Origin: Distichodus sexfasciatus
Taxonomy: Eukaryota > Chordata > Actinopteri > Characiformes > Distichodontidae
Length of the DNA: 64,000 nt
Direction of reading: 5' to 3'
Assembly: GCA_032718565.1 (NCBI GenBank)
Contig: JAVGVS010000179.1
Location: 524,656 to 588,655, forward strand
This document shows positions 25,336-36,912 of the stretch, in pieces; within the stretch, counting starts at the first letter, position 1, and every line of letters begins with the position of its first letter. The notes beneath the pieces were generated by a model. The model was given only the letters and a program-made list of their open reading frames with translations. It ran no database searches and was not told the origin of the DNA. Both the position numbers and the translations under genes were made by a program.

Positions 25336-26371
25336 ATGGCCGCGTTCCATTTACTTGTACACTTCATCTACCCCTCATTTGACTCATTGGAGACTCGTTT
25401 CAGTTCATGCAGATCCCGAGGTCTTGTTCTTAATGAAAATTCTGCGGAATACATTTTAATGAGTCTGTGATCTTATCAAAAGATCCGGGTGCTGCCAAAA
25501 AGCTGCCCTCTTCTTCTTCATGGAAGGGTCAAATGCAGAGGTCACATTTCTTTGTGGCGCTACGCTGTGCTGTACTAGGGTGTGTTCATAATGACAAATA
25601 ATCACTCTGTAAAAATAACGTAAATGTCCTTTATGTAAACTGATTATTTTTGTTCAATAAAAGTGGACGAAGTATCATTGAGTAAAAGAAGAAAGTTATA
25701 TGTAGACCAGACATCTTTTTCCCCTGGACATGTCCTCTTTTTAAGACCTAAAAAATGTGTCCGGCCGGGATTCTAAAATCATCTGGGTTTTTATTCTACC
25801 TCAGCCTCAAACATTCTTACGTTGAATTTGTGTTGCATTCCCCTGGGGCCTAGTTACTTCGACTTAGCCATACTGCAAAAATTGAGTGGAAGTGAGTAGG
25901 GGGAGTGCGAAGTAATACTCTATGGTGACAAATGCCCCCTACTCCGAAACTTAAATCTGGTCACCCTAGTGATAGGACACCAAGCTTTTCAAAACAGGTC
26001 TCAGTTTGATAATACTGCTCTTACTACGTGAATTCATCTTTTAAAAAAACGGAGCAATTCATTCAAGTTCTGAATTTGTCTGTGCGTTTTCGGCCACTTG
26101 GGCACTTCTCTCCGCTTCATCAAAGTGCTGTCCTTCTCTCCGCTTCATCAAAGTGCTGTCCTAATTGAAGAGCGTAGGGCTTAGCGTGAACAAATGGAAC
26201 ACGGCCCAAATGTGTCCGTCTTACCCCTGTTAATCACGAACACGACCTGAGTTCGGCGCACACATCCTGCGTGTTGCTGCGCACTTCAGCTTCGCCCTCG
26301 AACGTCTCGCTTTGTCAATAACGAAGTGTGTAGTGAGTGAGCCAGGGTGTGGAGCAATGGGACGCGGCCAC
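25336..26371. mobile_element. MITE-like block with GGCCGCGT ends and a nested second element
   Basis: The outer ends GGCCGCGTTCCATTTACTT (left) and GCAATGGGACGCGGCC (right) form imperfect inverted repeats. A related internal sequence (AAATGGAACACGGCCC near 26193) suggests more than one copy. Inside, about 25704-25972 is another fish repeat with CCTGGACATGTCCTCTTTTT at the left and TCTGGTCACCCTAG at the right. A 28-bp tandem duplication (unit TTCTCTCCGCTTCATCAAAG..., 26106-26161) is also present. Confidence 0.5.
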
Positions 26372-26732
26372 AGAGACCCTTCGTGAGCAGTGTGGGAACG
26401 AAACGTCGTGGATCTGACTCCTAAGTTTATTTGATTACCAGTTAAATTTCTGGTTTGTCTGAGACTCCGCTAAATGTCGCCGTTTTATTTCGGGGCTGAA
26501 GGCGCTCGTCGGCGCCCTTTAGCCAAATTTGCTAACGGTGGCTGTGTAGTGTGCTAGCCAGCTAGCATGAAGCTAACAATGCAGAGCAGAAAACCATAAA
26601 GGCGTTCATCAGTCAGCGCAGCACCTATGAGCAGGTAATAATGAGGTATTACTGCCATTATTCCACTGTTCCACTGATCGCCCTCACATGATTAATAACA
26701 GCAAAAATCGATTCATTTAATACAGTGTTTCA

Positions 26733-26754
26733 AAAGAGAGAGAGAGAGAGAGAG
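26733..26754 (+). repeat. (GA)n microsatellite
   Basis: Run of GAGAGAGA dinucleotides of about 20 bp. Confidence 0.9.
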
Positions 26755-27599
26755 CATCTGAAAATACGAAGCATAATTCTGATTAGAACCTATTAAACGC
26801 CTAATGAGAGATTAGTCTATGATCATGGCACTGAGATTTTGCACAAAGTGTGTCGTGGATCGTAATTTCCGCACAAAACCGATATCGACTGGAAAAACTG
26901 AAATAAACTGCATTGAAACAACAAAAATATTTCTTTGCTGGGTAAATATTATGCAATCTTGTTTTTTTTAAAAAAAAGTACAACTTGTATTACATTCAGA
27001 TATGAGTGAGACACTGACATAAATGACTTTGTTACTGTACTTAAGTGTTATTTTGAATATAATATTCAAGACTTTCATTCTCTACTTGACTAAATTATAA
27101 TAAAAGTAATGTACCTTTACTCCTCTACATTTCTGCTGACAATAGTTGTTTTGCTTACATTTAGAATACTAATTGTCTCTGTAACATATTTTGTCTTTAG
27201 ACAAGAGTCTGAGAAAAGTAGTATGTTTACGTTTAGTTATATTTGGACAGCTTTAATTGTGTTGAGTGATTTTACAGGCTGTAAATAATGCTTATAAGGA
27301 GCTAATTGAAATTAGCCAACTTAACACATCAAGACAACCACTGTAAGCCTGGCTTTTACAAACGTTTTTGTGTGGGAGGATATCGACTTGCTCACAGGCG
27401 ATTTGCCTCGATTGTGCTGACTGCACAATAACACTGACTAAATATAACTGCAAGCAGTGATTACGGGGGCCATGCAGTTTGCAGCTTAATCAGTTTTTGA
27501 CGAATCAAAGTGGACAGACGTTGAAATATGACACGTTTCATCCTTTTATCTAGGGTGCTACGGTTCAAAAGTTATTAGGGAAAACGCAAAATCGCTTAT

Positions 27600-28620
27600 T
27601 ATAGCGCCACCAACTGGCAGAGTGGTGCAAAAATTTTTTTGCAAAGCTGTAGCCCACCCAGTGCCGGAATTCTATGACACTCAGTGCATTGCAGTCCTAT
27701 GCCAAGCCCACCACATTTATTTGCCTATTACAGCCAAATGAAGACCTAAATAAAAAATGTGCTCGCTAATAATTAAAGACGAATTTCTATGATATTCAGT
27801 GTGTGGCATTGCATTACTATACGAAGCCGAGCACATTTATTTAAAAATTACAGCCAAACGAAGACCTTAATTAAAAATATACTCAATAATAATTAAAGAA
27901 AAATGTCTTGGGATTCAAATAATACCAGTTGCATGCAGACTGGATAAAAATCCAGGATCTAGTTGACTAGTTATGCCGATTAAAGAAAAATCCAATATGG
28001 GAAAAATAGATACGAGGGTTTATTAAGATTCGTCTTGACCTAAGAAATAAGATAATATAAGATTTTTAAGAATTGGAGCTACGTTTGCCTCAGTATTGGG
28101 TAGAGTCAAGGACCTACCTGCCAAATTTCAAAGCTGTTGCCCACACAGAGCCGAATTTCTATGACACTCGGTGTATGGGTTTGCAGTCCTACGCCAAGCC
28201 GAGCCCATTTATTTGCATATTACATAAAAATGAAGACCTAAATAAAAAATGTGCTTGATAATAATTAAAGAAGAGTGTCTTGGGATTCAAATGATACCAG
28301 TTGCATGCAGATTGGACAAAAATCCAGGGACGAGTTCAAAAAAGATGGGATTTCATTTTATGCAAATTAGCGAAAAATCAAATACGGCAGAAATAGATGC
28401 GAGGGTCTAAAAAATTCGTCTTAAACCAAAGAATAATATACCAAAGATGATATAAGATTTTTGAGAATCTGAGCTACGGTTAAACATTATTCGGCAAAAT
28501 GCTAATTTTTTTGGAAAATTGCAAAATAGCTTATTTTGGTGCAATTTGTTTTGCCTGAGTAGTGGGTGGGGTACCGGACCTACCTGCCAAATTTCAAAGC
28601 TGTAGGTCTTACTGTTTTTT
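27600..28620. repeat. Unclassified approximately 480-bp imperfect tandem repeat
   Basis: A long module is repeated about two to two-and-a-half times. Landmark AAAGCTGTAGCCCACCC / AAAGCTGTTGCCCACAC / AAAGCTGTAGGTCTTAC occurs near 27641, 28129 and 28592. TTTCTATGACACTC, CCAAGCC...CATTTATTTG, GAAGACCTAAATAAAAAATG, AAAGAA...TGTCTTGGGATTCAAAT and ACCAGTTGCATGCAGA recur at matching offsets. No long ORF and no terminal inverted repeats were found. Possibly a tandemly amplified retroelement 3' end; class unknown. Confidence 0.7.
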
Positions 28621-29745
28621 TCTCCACAGCGCGTTTTAAGGCAGGGGGAAAAAAAAAATTGGCACAATAACAATAGGGTACCACGCAGTGTTCCACTGCA
28701 TGCCCCCCTAACTAACTTTATATGTTTCTAGTGGGAATTTTCATTTCTTATTACAGTTGGGCAGCTTAGCTTGGCATAAATAGCAGGGCAGTGTATCTTC
28801 AAGTGCTTCTCGAGGTCGCTTGTGTTCTTCTTACTTAATTTGTAGCTACATAGTCTTGTTAAAGCAAACAAATGTACATTTAGCTTGTAAATTCTCGTCT
28901 TAATCATAGAAGAAATGTCACTGATCATCATTTTACCTCTTACTTTTTTGTTAACAAAATTAGCATTGCTCTTCACCGATTTAAAAAAAAGTGTTTTCTT
29001 CTGGATATCTGTGCTTAAGCTGTGTTATTGCCATCTGCAGGCTGATATGTATGTAACTGTTGGTGAAAAATCTTGTAGCTTGAATTTGTACAACACACCC
29101 AAACATATTCTGATTAGTCCATGCCAATAGGATGAGAATTTGTGGCAGTCATATTTTAAAACTAACAAGTTAAAGCACCATACGATTTTCAGTCAAGTAC
29201 TTGGAATTCTTATACTAGTAATGCGCTGTTTTATCTTTTACTAAAGTAGTATTTTCAAAGGAACTTTCACTGGATTTATTTTCTTTTAGTGGGTTTATGG
29301 TACTGATTTTTACATAATACATTTGAAGCCATAACTAATGCTCTTAAAAACAGCCAAATACGACCATGCCTAAGTGATACCAAGGGCAGATAGCACAGTT
29401 TAAAATTGTGCCCTGGTGTATGATTTCTGTAAACTAAATGTTGGTTCTACATGCTGGCATCATTTCTACTTTTGAAAACTGTCTGACACGTTTGATTTCT
29501 GACGGTCTGATATTGCGCCTCCCATTACATTTAATTTTAGATATTAGGCCAGTGGGAAACTGACACTTGCTTTTGAGTTATCATGCAAATTTTGCAAGAA
29601 TTGTCACAAAGGACCCATCACTGAACATGTTGTAACAAGAAAGAGATGAGAACATTCAAGAAGGATGATGCTGAAGAATGATTAAGAGGTTTCATTAGAG
29701 GACCATTTATTTATTTATTTATTTATTCTTATCTTCTTTCTTTAG

Positions 29746-29755
29746 CCGTGCCATC
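29746..29755 (+). other. b3galt6: Splice acceptor and 5' UTR end of b3galt6
   Basis: TTCTTTCTTTAG|CCGTGCCATC precedes the ATG by ten nucleotides and has a strong polypyrimidine tract. This suggests that in this fish the single coding exon is preceded by at least one non-coding 5' exon. The upstream exon was not found. Confidence 0.5.
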
Positions 29756-30763
29756 ATGAACATCGTCCTCTTTGTCGGCCGCCACAAAAACGTTCTAGTG
29801 CTGGGGGTGCTCTCCTTCTTCACCCTGGTCCTCCTCTTTCTGGCCAAATGCACCTCAGAGACCCTGAAGCCGGTCGACTCCCCAGGCGTGGCCCCTCGGG
29901 CGTTGGAGTCACGTCACAACCGCCTTCCCGCGCTCCCTCGCCCCAAAGACTTCTCCGCCTTTTTGGTGGTCCTGATCACCACCGGGCCGAAGTACACGGA
30001 GCGCCGAAGCATCATCCGCAGCACCTGGCTGGCCAAAACTGACCCGGACGTGCTGTCCTTTTTTGTGATCGGCACAGATGGCCTTTCGCCCGAGGACATC
30101 CAGAATTTGGCCACGGAGCAGACCCGGCACCGCGACCTCCTGCTCCTCTCTGAGCTGCGCGACTCGTACTACAACCTGACCCAAAAACTCATCCACATGT
30201 ACTCCTGGCTGGACCAGAAAGTGGACTTTAAGTTCGTGCTGAAGGCCGACGACGACACTTTCACCCGCCTGGACATGCTCAAAGAGGAACTCAAGTCCAA
30301 GGAGCCCAGTCGGCTCTACTGGGGTTTCTTTTCGGGCCGGTCACGGGTGAGAGCGAACGGGAAGTGGAAGGAAAGCGCGTGGGAGCTGTGTGACTACTAT
30401 TTGCCGTACGCTTACGGAGGCGGCTACGTGCTTTCGGCGGACCTGGTGCGCTTTGTGCATCTGAATGCTGCCTACCTGAAGACGTGGCAGAACGAGGACG
30501 TATCGCTAGGCGCCTGGCTGGCACCCGTCAACGTCAAGCGACTGCATGATCCCCGCTTCGACACCGAGTACAAGTCGAGGGGCTGCAGCAACAAGTACCT
30601 GGTGACGCACAAGCAGAGCCTGGAGGACATGCTGGAGAAACATCAGACACTGCAGCGAGACGGACGGCTGTGTAAAGAAGAGGTCAAGCTCCGCCTGTCC
30701 TACGTTTACGACTGGAACGTGCCTCCTTCACAGTGCTGCCAACGCAAGGACGGCATCCCTTAA
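29756..30763 (+). CDS. b3galt6: b3galt6: beta-1,3-galactosyltransferase 6 (galactosyltransferase II), 335 aa
   Basis: One uninterrupted coding exon. It is a type II Golgi membrane protein: a short basic N-terminus, one membrane segment at about residues 12-30 (NVLVLGVLSFFTLVLLFLA), then the GT31 catalytic domain. Visible family motifs are RRSIIRSTWL (84-92), KADDD with the metal-binding DDD at 165-167, YWGFFSG, YALGGGYVLS-type sequence (220-227), EDVSLGAWLAPV (247-258), and the tail LSYVYDWNVPPSQCCQR, nearly identical to human B3GALT6. An N-glycosylation site NLT is at 140. From the family: it adds the second galactose of the GAG-protein linker tetrasaccharide (GlcA-Gal-Gal-Xyl) in proteoglycan synthesis; human loss causes a skeletal and connective-tissue disorder. 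Length is close to the human 329 aa. Confidence 0.97.
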   Translation: MNIVLFVGRHKNVLVLGVLSFFTLVLLFLAKCTSETLKPVDSPGVAPRALESRHNRLPALPRPKDFSAFLVVLITTGPKYTERRSIIRSTWLAKTDPDVLSFFVIGTDGLSPEDIQNLATEQTRHRDLLLLSELRDSYYNLTQKLIHMYSWLDQKVDFKFVLKADDDTFTRLDMLKEELKSKEPSRLYWGFFSGRSRVRANGKWKESAWELCDYYLPYAYGGGYVLSADLVRFVHLNAAYLKTWQNEDVSLGAWLAPVNVKRLHDPRFDTEYKSRGCSNKYLVTHKQSLEDMLEKHQTLQRDGRLCKEEVKLRLSYVYDWNVPPSQCCQRKDGIP

Positions 30764-31309
30764 ATCCATTTTGTCTCGCTCGCTATTTATTTTCTAATTT
30801 ATTTATTTATCCACGTCGCCTGCGCTTGACCCAATCGACAGGAACATCTTACAGAGGGGTTCTAAGTTTACATTCCTTAGTGACATATGGATGGAGTAGG
30901 ATTTTTAAAATTCAATTTATGAATATGGTTTGTGGACGAATGGAAGCTTTGGAACCTGAGAATTCGCTGCTGTATCTCCCCCTGCCTTTTCTTGTCCGGC
31001 CAGAATTATTTTTTTGCACATTGAAAGACCGTCAGTGATTAAACATTATTATAAGTATTTAATAACAGCAGACTGATGACGGCTGTGTAAGTTACCTCTT
31101 AGTTAGGTCCTTAAAAATCAGCAGGCAACAAAAATTGCATACGGACCTGATGTACATTTGTTGAAAATGACTTTTTTTTTGCCTTGCTAGAGAAATGGAC
31201 GTTTTTATGTGTAAACAGTTTGTATTGTATTATATCAGAGCTTGGTACAAATATGTTCTATTGATGTCACCTTCTGCTGTTACTCCTGAACAGTCCCTAC
31301 ATCCATCAT

Positions 31310-31315
31310 TTTATT
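31310..31315 (-). terminator. Candidate polyadenylation signal of the FAM107-family gene
   Basis: TTTATT on the + strand (AATAAA on the minus strand), about 220 bp downstream of the minus-strand stop. If used, the 3' ends of this gene and b3galt6 would overlap. Confidence 0.35.
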
Positions 31316-31428
31316 AAATGTTTTTGGTACCCAATGTGTCTGATTACAGCCTCGTTGGTTTCATTTTTCTCTTGAAGGTTTACATTACTACTCTCCATTT
31401 TTGGAAAAGCAAATGCTTTATGATAAAA

Positions 31429-31434
31429 AATAAA
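31429..31434 (+). terminator. b3galt6: Candidate AATAAA of b3galt6
   Basis: TGATAAAAAATAAATTAAG about 670 bp after the stop is a canonical signal. It lies only about 100 bp from the end of the opposing FAM107 coding sequence. Confidence 0.5.
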
Positions 31435-31533
31435 TTAAGATTTTTTGAAAAAAAAATTACATTATTGGTATAATTAATTACAGGTCTGGTCTTCATGTAA
31501 TTTCATGTTGTAACTACGAGACAGCAGTACTTT

Positions 31534-33659
31534 CTAATGGCCCAACACTCCAATGTGCCTCAGGTTGTCTCTCACTTGCACAAATTCTGGTACATTCTCC
31601 AGCTCCTTCTGTCTCTTCTGCTCCTCCAGTTCATACTGAGAACAAAACAAAATCTTATGTAAGTACACTACTGAAGAATAGGTGAGCAGAGAAAAAATGT
31701 GTAATTTGGTAATAACTGGACAAATGGAAAAAAGAGATTCTTCTGTGATTTTTGACCTGCTGAAATAATGAACTTGCTGGTATATATGTTGCTTTACCAT
31801 ACTGTAAAAAGAAATGTAAATTTGCTGATTGATACAATAGGAAAACTCCTCCAGTTCTCATTTTCCACGACTATAATGTCATTTGCTCTGATTTAATGAT
31901 TCTTAAGAATGGTATGTTTCCAAAAACGTTTTAGAATAAAAAGTTATTTTCCAGCTTTTCAAAGGAAATCTAACGTTTTCTCTAAAATGATACAGTGATA
32001 GCACCTAGATAGCAACTGATACAGAACTGTGGTTTGGACTAATATCAGGTAGGTTTTCAGCTGCCGGAGACATGGCTACATGGTAAAAGACCGCCGCACC
32101 TCCAGCAGCCGCTTCTGCCTCCTAAGTAGCTCCTCTTCCAGGTCGGTTCTGGGTCTTTGGGCCTGTTCTCTCTCCCGAAACTGCTCCAAGCGCCTCTGCT
32201 CCATCACCCGCTGCAGCTCACACTTCTGCCCCGGCAGCAGACCCCTGCAAATCCCACAGGGATTAAAAAGGCCCGATGCTGCTTTCTGTGTGGAGATTTG
32301 ATGGGATTTGAGGGGATCTCATAAGGGATTGATGACTGTTATGTGGTAAGAGGGAGTGATTTTTAGGGCAAAATAGTATCACATCTGCATATTCGTACAA
32401 TTTTTTGGGAAACGCACCCCTGACTGGTTAAGTCAGACTTTATATCTGAGAATTCTGCCCTTTTCTCGTCAAGATGGAGAAAACAGGCGTCTGTAATATT
32501 TCCACTAATATTTTGTAATTGTCGATTAACTACCATGACATCTAGTGAAAAATAAAATACATTCATGATGCACCATTACTTTGTCTTTAAAGGGAAAAAA
32601 AGTGTTTATCTTGTGTTTATCCACATCCCAACAGCTCAGGGAAGGCCAATATGTTGTTTTGCTTTCATCCAGAGAGGCCGCGCCCTGGGTAAGAGGCTCT
32701 CTCTGATCCCTGGGATTGACCCCTGCGTCCATCGACTCACCTCACATTCTCAACTCGGTCACCAGTAAACAAAACAGTAGGTCGGTTGTTCTCTTCTGTG
32801 ATTAAGTCTTTGTCAGATTAACGAGGGCTTGTGTTTTAACCAAACAGAAGAAATGACGTTCTTTAAAAGCTCCATATGTTTTATAAAGGCACAAGCTCTT
32901 GCAGTACTCAGTACAAGCTTCATTCACAGAGCTTTCAGAATTTTTAACCATGCTAAAGACAGCAGTTGTGAAAATTCCTGGCTTCTTATATCAATCAAAT
33001 ATACGCTGCATCTTAGATGAACCCAGTGGAACTCACTCAACAAGGGAAAAATTCCATGTCTCGACCTTCTCGTTCATATTGCAGTTGCTCAACATCTGGT
33101 TTCTTGTACTCCTGCAAAATCAGCTCTTTTTCAACGTCTTGCTCTTATCTAATCTGACTGGCTTTAATATGTTAGACACTGCATATCTTGTAACATTTTC
33201 TGTAAAGTTGTGTTATTTAGTTTTACATATTACATGTTTATACTGTTCTGTTAATGTTCTTGGTCTGACAATACTGGTTCTGGTTCAGAGTTTTTCAGGA
33301 ACATGGAATCTTATTGCGTATTGTAAGTTGCTGACAGACGTTATATATACAATTATATATAATTAATTTAGGAATTTTGTTATTTCACAAAATGTGCTTA
33401 ATTGCATTTGCTCACCATCTGTGACTGACTAGAAGTTCTCTGTGCAGTCCTCTGTGGCTGGGGGATTCCAAAACTGGGTTGGACAGTTTCTTGGGTTTAA
33501 TGACATCATCCCGACTTTCCAGTGGCTGTGCTTTAGAACAAGTGGAGTTTTCTAAAATAAAAACATTGTTTATTATTTGTTTACTTGTTTGGGTCGTAGA
33601 TAATTATATGAATTAACAGAAAAAGAAGAAATACCTGTTTTGTAGTTTGTGTGCACCAT
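31534..33659 (-). CDS. FAM107-family (DUF1151) protein, four coding exons, about 135 aa
   Basis: Minus strand. In transcript order the exons are 33659-33635 (ATG, 25 nt), 33551-33416, 32244-32100 and 31635-31534 (TAG); all sites are GT-AG and the phases join exactly. The product has the FAM107 layout: DDVIKPKKLSNPV, then HRGLHRELL, then GLLPGQKCELQRVMEQRR, then a charged coiled coil (DLEEELLRRQKRLLEYELEE) and the conserved end VPEFVQVRDNLRHIG. These match FAM107A/FAM107B (IKPKKLLNPV, HRELL, PELQRV, APEFIKVRENLRRI). From the family: small actin-associated, stress- or glucocorticoid-responsive cytoskeletal proteins. The start is inferred: AAGAATGG is a good context and the phase fits, but alternative 5' exons are possible. 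It is divergent from both named mammalian members, so no symbol is given. Confidence 0.85.
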
Positions 33660-34372
33660 TCTTGGTGAGATAACCTTGAGTTTGGAGGAGGCAGAACATT
33701 TTTAAATGGTGAATTGTAATATAAAAGCAGTTTGTGTTTTCTAACAGTGGCAGATGGGCCTTTTGTGACAAAAAGGAGCAGAGCTTCAGCAGCAATGAGA
33801 ACAAATTATTTTTGTGATCTGGCTTAAATTTGGCATGAAAAATAAATGTAATCTCTGTATATTAGGGGCTCAGGCTGGTAGGTCTGCCCCACTTTTTTTA
33901 AACATGATGAGACTGTACCAGTAATGTTGCTCAGTAAAGCTGCTAAAATGGGGAATCACATTAAGTTTAAATACATAAATAAATAAATAAGCAAGCAAGC
34001 AAATTATTTGGAATGGATTCAGACATTTCAGGAACTGATAATTCACCAGAGCAAAGTTGCACGTAGAATCAATTCTTGCTATCTTAGTAAGGTCCTTCCA
34101 CTGACATTATTGACATCAGCAACCAAAAGCAAATATTATGGCTTTTAGTTTTTCAATAAAAGCTAAAACAATTGCTTAAAGGCATTCTCCCTTATGAGAA
34201 CCAGTCTTCACATACAAAAAACAACAAATCGTCTCATATGTAAAATATTTTATTACAGAACAACTGTATAATTATATAATGGTATAATTGCAATCTAATG
34301 ATAATTTTCAGAGGTGTCTTGTTAAATCTCATTGCATAATAAATCCCAGCATAAATTATGAAAATGCTCACC

Positions 34373-34692
34373 TGTGTTGTATAGTATAACAGCATGCTGT
34401 AGTTTCAGCACAAGTTTGTCAGTCTTTTCCAGTTCTTGTGTTCGTTTCAAGCTTTGGAAACACACACGTGTTGGGTGGTTAAAGCGAATCCAAACTGCAC
34501 GGAGTGGCTTTTGAGTAGAAATGTTCTGTGCTGCTCAGCAGATGCACATAATGATATTACGTGCCTAATCACACCTCTGGCAGGTAGAAGCCTTCAGCTT
34601 CGGTCATAAGACAGAGCAGATGGTGCATTGCAGGTGGAAACCCACTTTGGACACAGCCTGCTTCAACCCTGCTGAACTCAGTGCCAAGGGTC
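34373..34692 (-). other. Candidate upstream (5') exons on the minus strand
   Basis: About 34373-34455 (minus) ends in a strong donor, CACAACACAG|GTGAGC, and has an open frame. About 34566-34692 (minus) is open for 41 codons after CCTTTAG. Neither joins in frame with the FAM107 exons, and I recognise no family in either. The first could be a 5' UTR exon of the FAM107 gene; the second may be chance. Confidence 0.25.
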
Positions 34693-34906
34693 AAGGGTCT
34701 AAAGGAATGATGGTGTTGGTAATAAATATTTGTTTTGTTCTGCAGGAATGATCAGGTTGCTTGTGCAGACCTGTGTTGTGCTCTGTGTTGTCCCTACATG
34801 CACATGCAATCATAAAGTGACTTGTTTCTATCTTTATTTAAACCACTATGGAAACTGTACCACTGCAATGTGTTTTCTCAAAATGCCATTTCTTTTCATC
34901 TGCAAC

Positions 34907-35596
34907 CAGTGCTGGGGTGTAACTAACAAAAATTAATGATGTTACTTTTTTACTACTACTTTTTACAGTAGCAGAGCCACTTTTAAAATGCTGTAGATTT
35001 TCCAGTAATCAAAAATGTATGACTAGCAATGTTATGTGACAAAACACTACATTGTTACAAAAACTACTATTGTTTTCCCTCACTTTAAAAAGATGCGTAT
35101 TTTCTACCAGGTGTTTCTGGTGTTGAACTGGCAGAAGTGGGACCCGATTCATCGCGTCACGGCGCGTTCTTGGTAGCTGCAAGATGGAGTTGGAGGATGG
35201 AGCCCACGTTGGCGAAATTGGACGCAAGCATGTGTGTCCATGTTTATTAAAACGTATGATTCTGAAAGGTGAAATGGACAGAACTTACACATTTGAGCGT
35301 CACTTCTGCAAGCCCAACATTAAAACACCCTCTACCTCCAAAATGTCATTGAAACCTTGTGATTTGACGCCACATTGTTGAAAAATATTATTTTTAATGT
35401 CATTTTTCTTTTTCTTTTTTTTGCTTTCAGAGTATTCCACAGCAAAAAAAAATATTAAGTATTTCTGGTGAAACAGCTTGGATTAAGGTACTGTTTCCTC
35501 TGTCGCTTGTAGTGTAGCTAACTACTATATTGAAACACTGAAATCAAAAGTAGTAGTAGGGTGAAAAACTGCCATTTAAAAGTTGCCCCAGCACTG
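34907..35596. mobile_element. hAT-like element with CAGTGCTGGGG termini
   Basis: The left end CAGTGCTGGGGTGTAACTAA and right end AGTTGCCCCAGCACTG are inverted repeats of about 13 bp. TACTACTACTTTTTACAGTA near the left and AAAGTAGTAGTAGGG near the right extend the symmetry. An internal 65-codon ORF at 35184-35381 shows no clear transposase match. No target-site duplication is apparent. Confidence 0.65.
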
Positions 35597-36780
35597 ACTA
35601 CAGACCCCATGGTCTCAGACTTTTCCCCTAATGCAGGAACATTAGGATTTGTTGTCAGATGGAGGACGCTGAAGCAGGGCAGTGCGGTGCTTTCAGGCTG
35701 TCTGCTCTACAAAATGAAAAGGTGGGTTCCAAGAAAGCGGCAGACGACAGCTGACTCCTCCGTATGCATCCTTCTTACTGCCAAGAAAACTGTCTGTGAT
35801 CCTGCCAGGACCCTCTCCAGTGTGATTAAGCATGAAGGAGACACGAACACTTCTCTCGTAGCGGATTTCGGTCGTGTGCTGTACACTGGCTTTTAAAGTG
35901 ACTAATAGTATTAAGTAATTATGCAACGTTCTGTCGCATCCATTACCGGTTATTGCTTGACGCAGTTGCGTGCCAAGTGCCATCTGTAGAGATGGATGTA
36001 ACGTGTCTTTTTAATATAGAGAGGAAAACCCCAGAATGTCTCACACAAGAGTCAAAGCTACCGCTTGCCAAAACATTATCAGTGTTTTCGGGTGATGCAA
36101 ACATCCCATTAGCCTCCCACTGGGAAAAGAGGTCAAGATAAGGAGATTTAAATTAGTTGAAAGATAAAACTGATGGTAAGTACTTTCACAGCTTTTGTGA
36201 CAGTACGCCTACACTTGATTTGGTCCAAATACAGTTTTTTTCTTCTATTTAACCCCATACAAACAAAATACGCATTTCCAATTTTTTTTTTATTTAGTAG
36301 TTATAATATTTGTTAAATATACATCAACATTTGCAATTATTGCAGAAGAAAAAAAAATTAATGCCTCATTTGGCTTGTGGAAACATGATGCTGAAGCTTG
36401 TCATTAAAGTGTGAGACGATAATATACTTTATATCCAGAACAGTTTGTTTAGATATTTATTTGACACTACATTTTGTTGCATACTATCAGATTTTTGAAA
36501 CAACATTTTTGAACCCAATAATGTATTGAATAATATATGCCATTAAATAATGATTGTAAATAAAAATTAAAAGGATCCTAAAACAAATTCCTGAAAATTT
36601 TTGATATGATAAAACAATGTAATTTAATTTCGTTGCTTTCTTATTAGAAAATAAGTATACCTATTTTGCATATATAACGAAATAACAGCGTGTAAAACAG
36701 ACGTTAAATCTGTCATGAACTTTTAAAAATCGATTCGTTGGAACAGAGAGACGAGGCTTTTAATTTGTTAGGCGTTTCCC
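35597..36780. other. Intergenic region upstream of tmem167b
   Basis: About 1.2 kb in which I find no supported gene. An open frame of 111 codons at 35561-35896 overlaps the transposon end, lacks splice or family support and was rejected. The rest is AT-rich. Confidence 0.5.
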
Positions 36781-36789
36781 CAACATTCC

Positions 36790-36912
36790 ACCAACCCGGA
36801 AGTGTGACGGATGTTGCTTTGGAAATGGAAGCTTATTATGGGTGACAAATAGAAAGCGGTGGAAAAAACCTGTATTTCGTTTTCTGTTGTAGGGGAACAC
36901 AACGCTGCCACC
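36790..36912 (+). promoter_or_regulatory. tmem167b: Putative tmem167b promoter and 5' UTR with ETS-type site
   Basis: CCGGAAGT at 36796-36803 is a consensus ETS/GABPA site about 110 bp before the start codon. There is no TATA box, and CpG density is high just downstream (36975-37060). This is the usual arrangement of a housekeeping promoter. The start has a perfect Kozak context (GCCACCATGA). Confidence 0.55.

Noticed and set aside
35184..35381. 65-codon ORF inside the CAGTGCTGGGG element as a zinc-finger gene
   Set aside because: A few Cys/His residues are present but spacing does not match a BED or THAP domain I can identify; treated as transposon interior.
35561..35896. 111-codon + strand ORF
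   Set aside because: Starts inside a transposon end, has no domain and no splice or promoter support.
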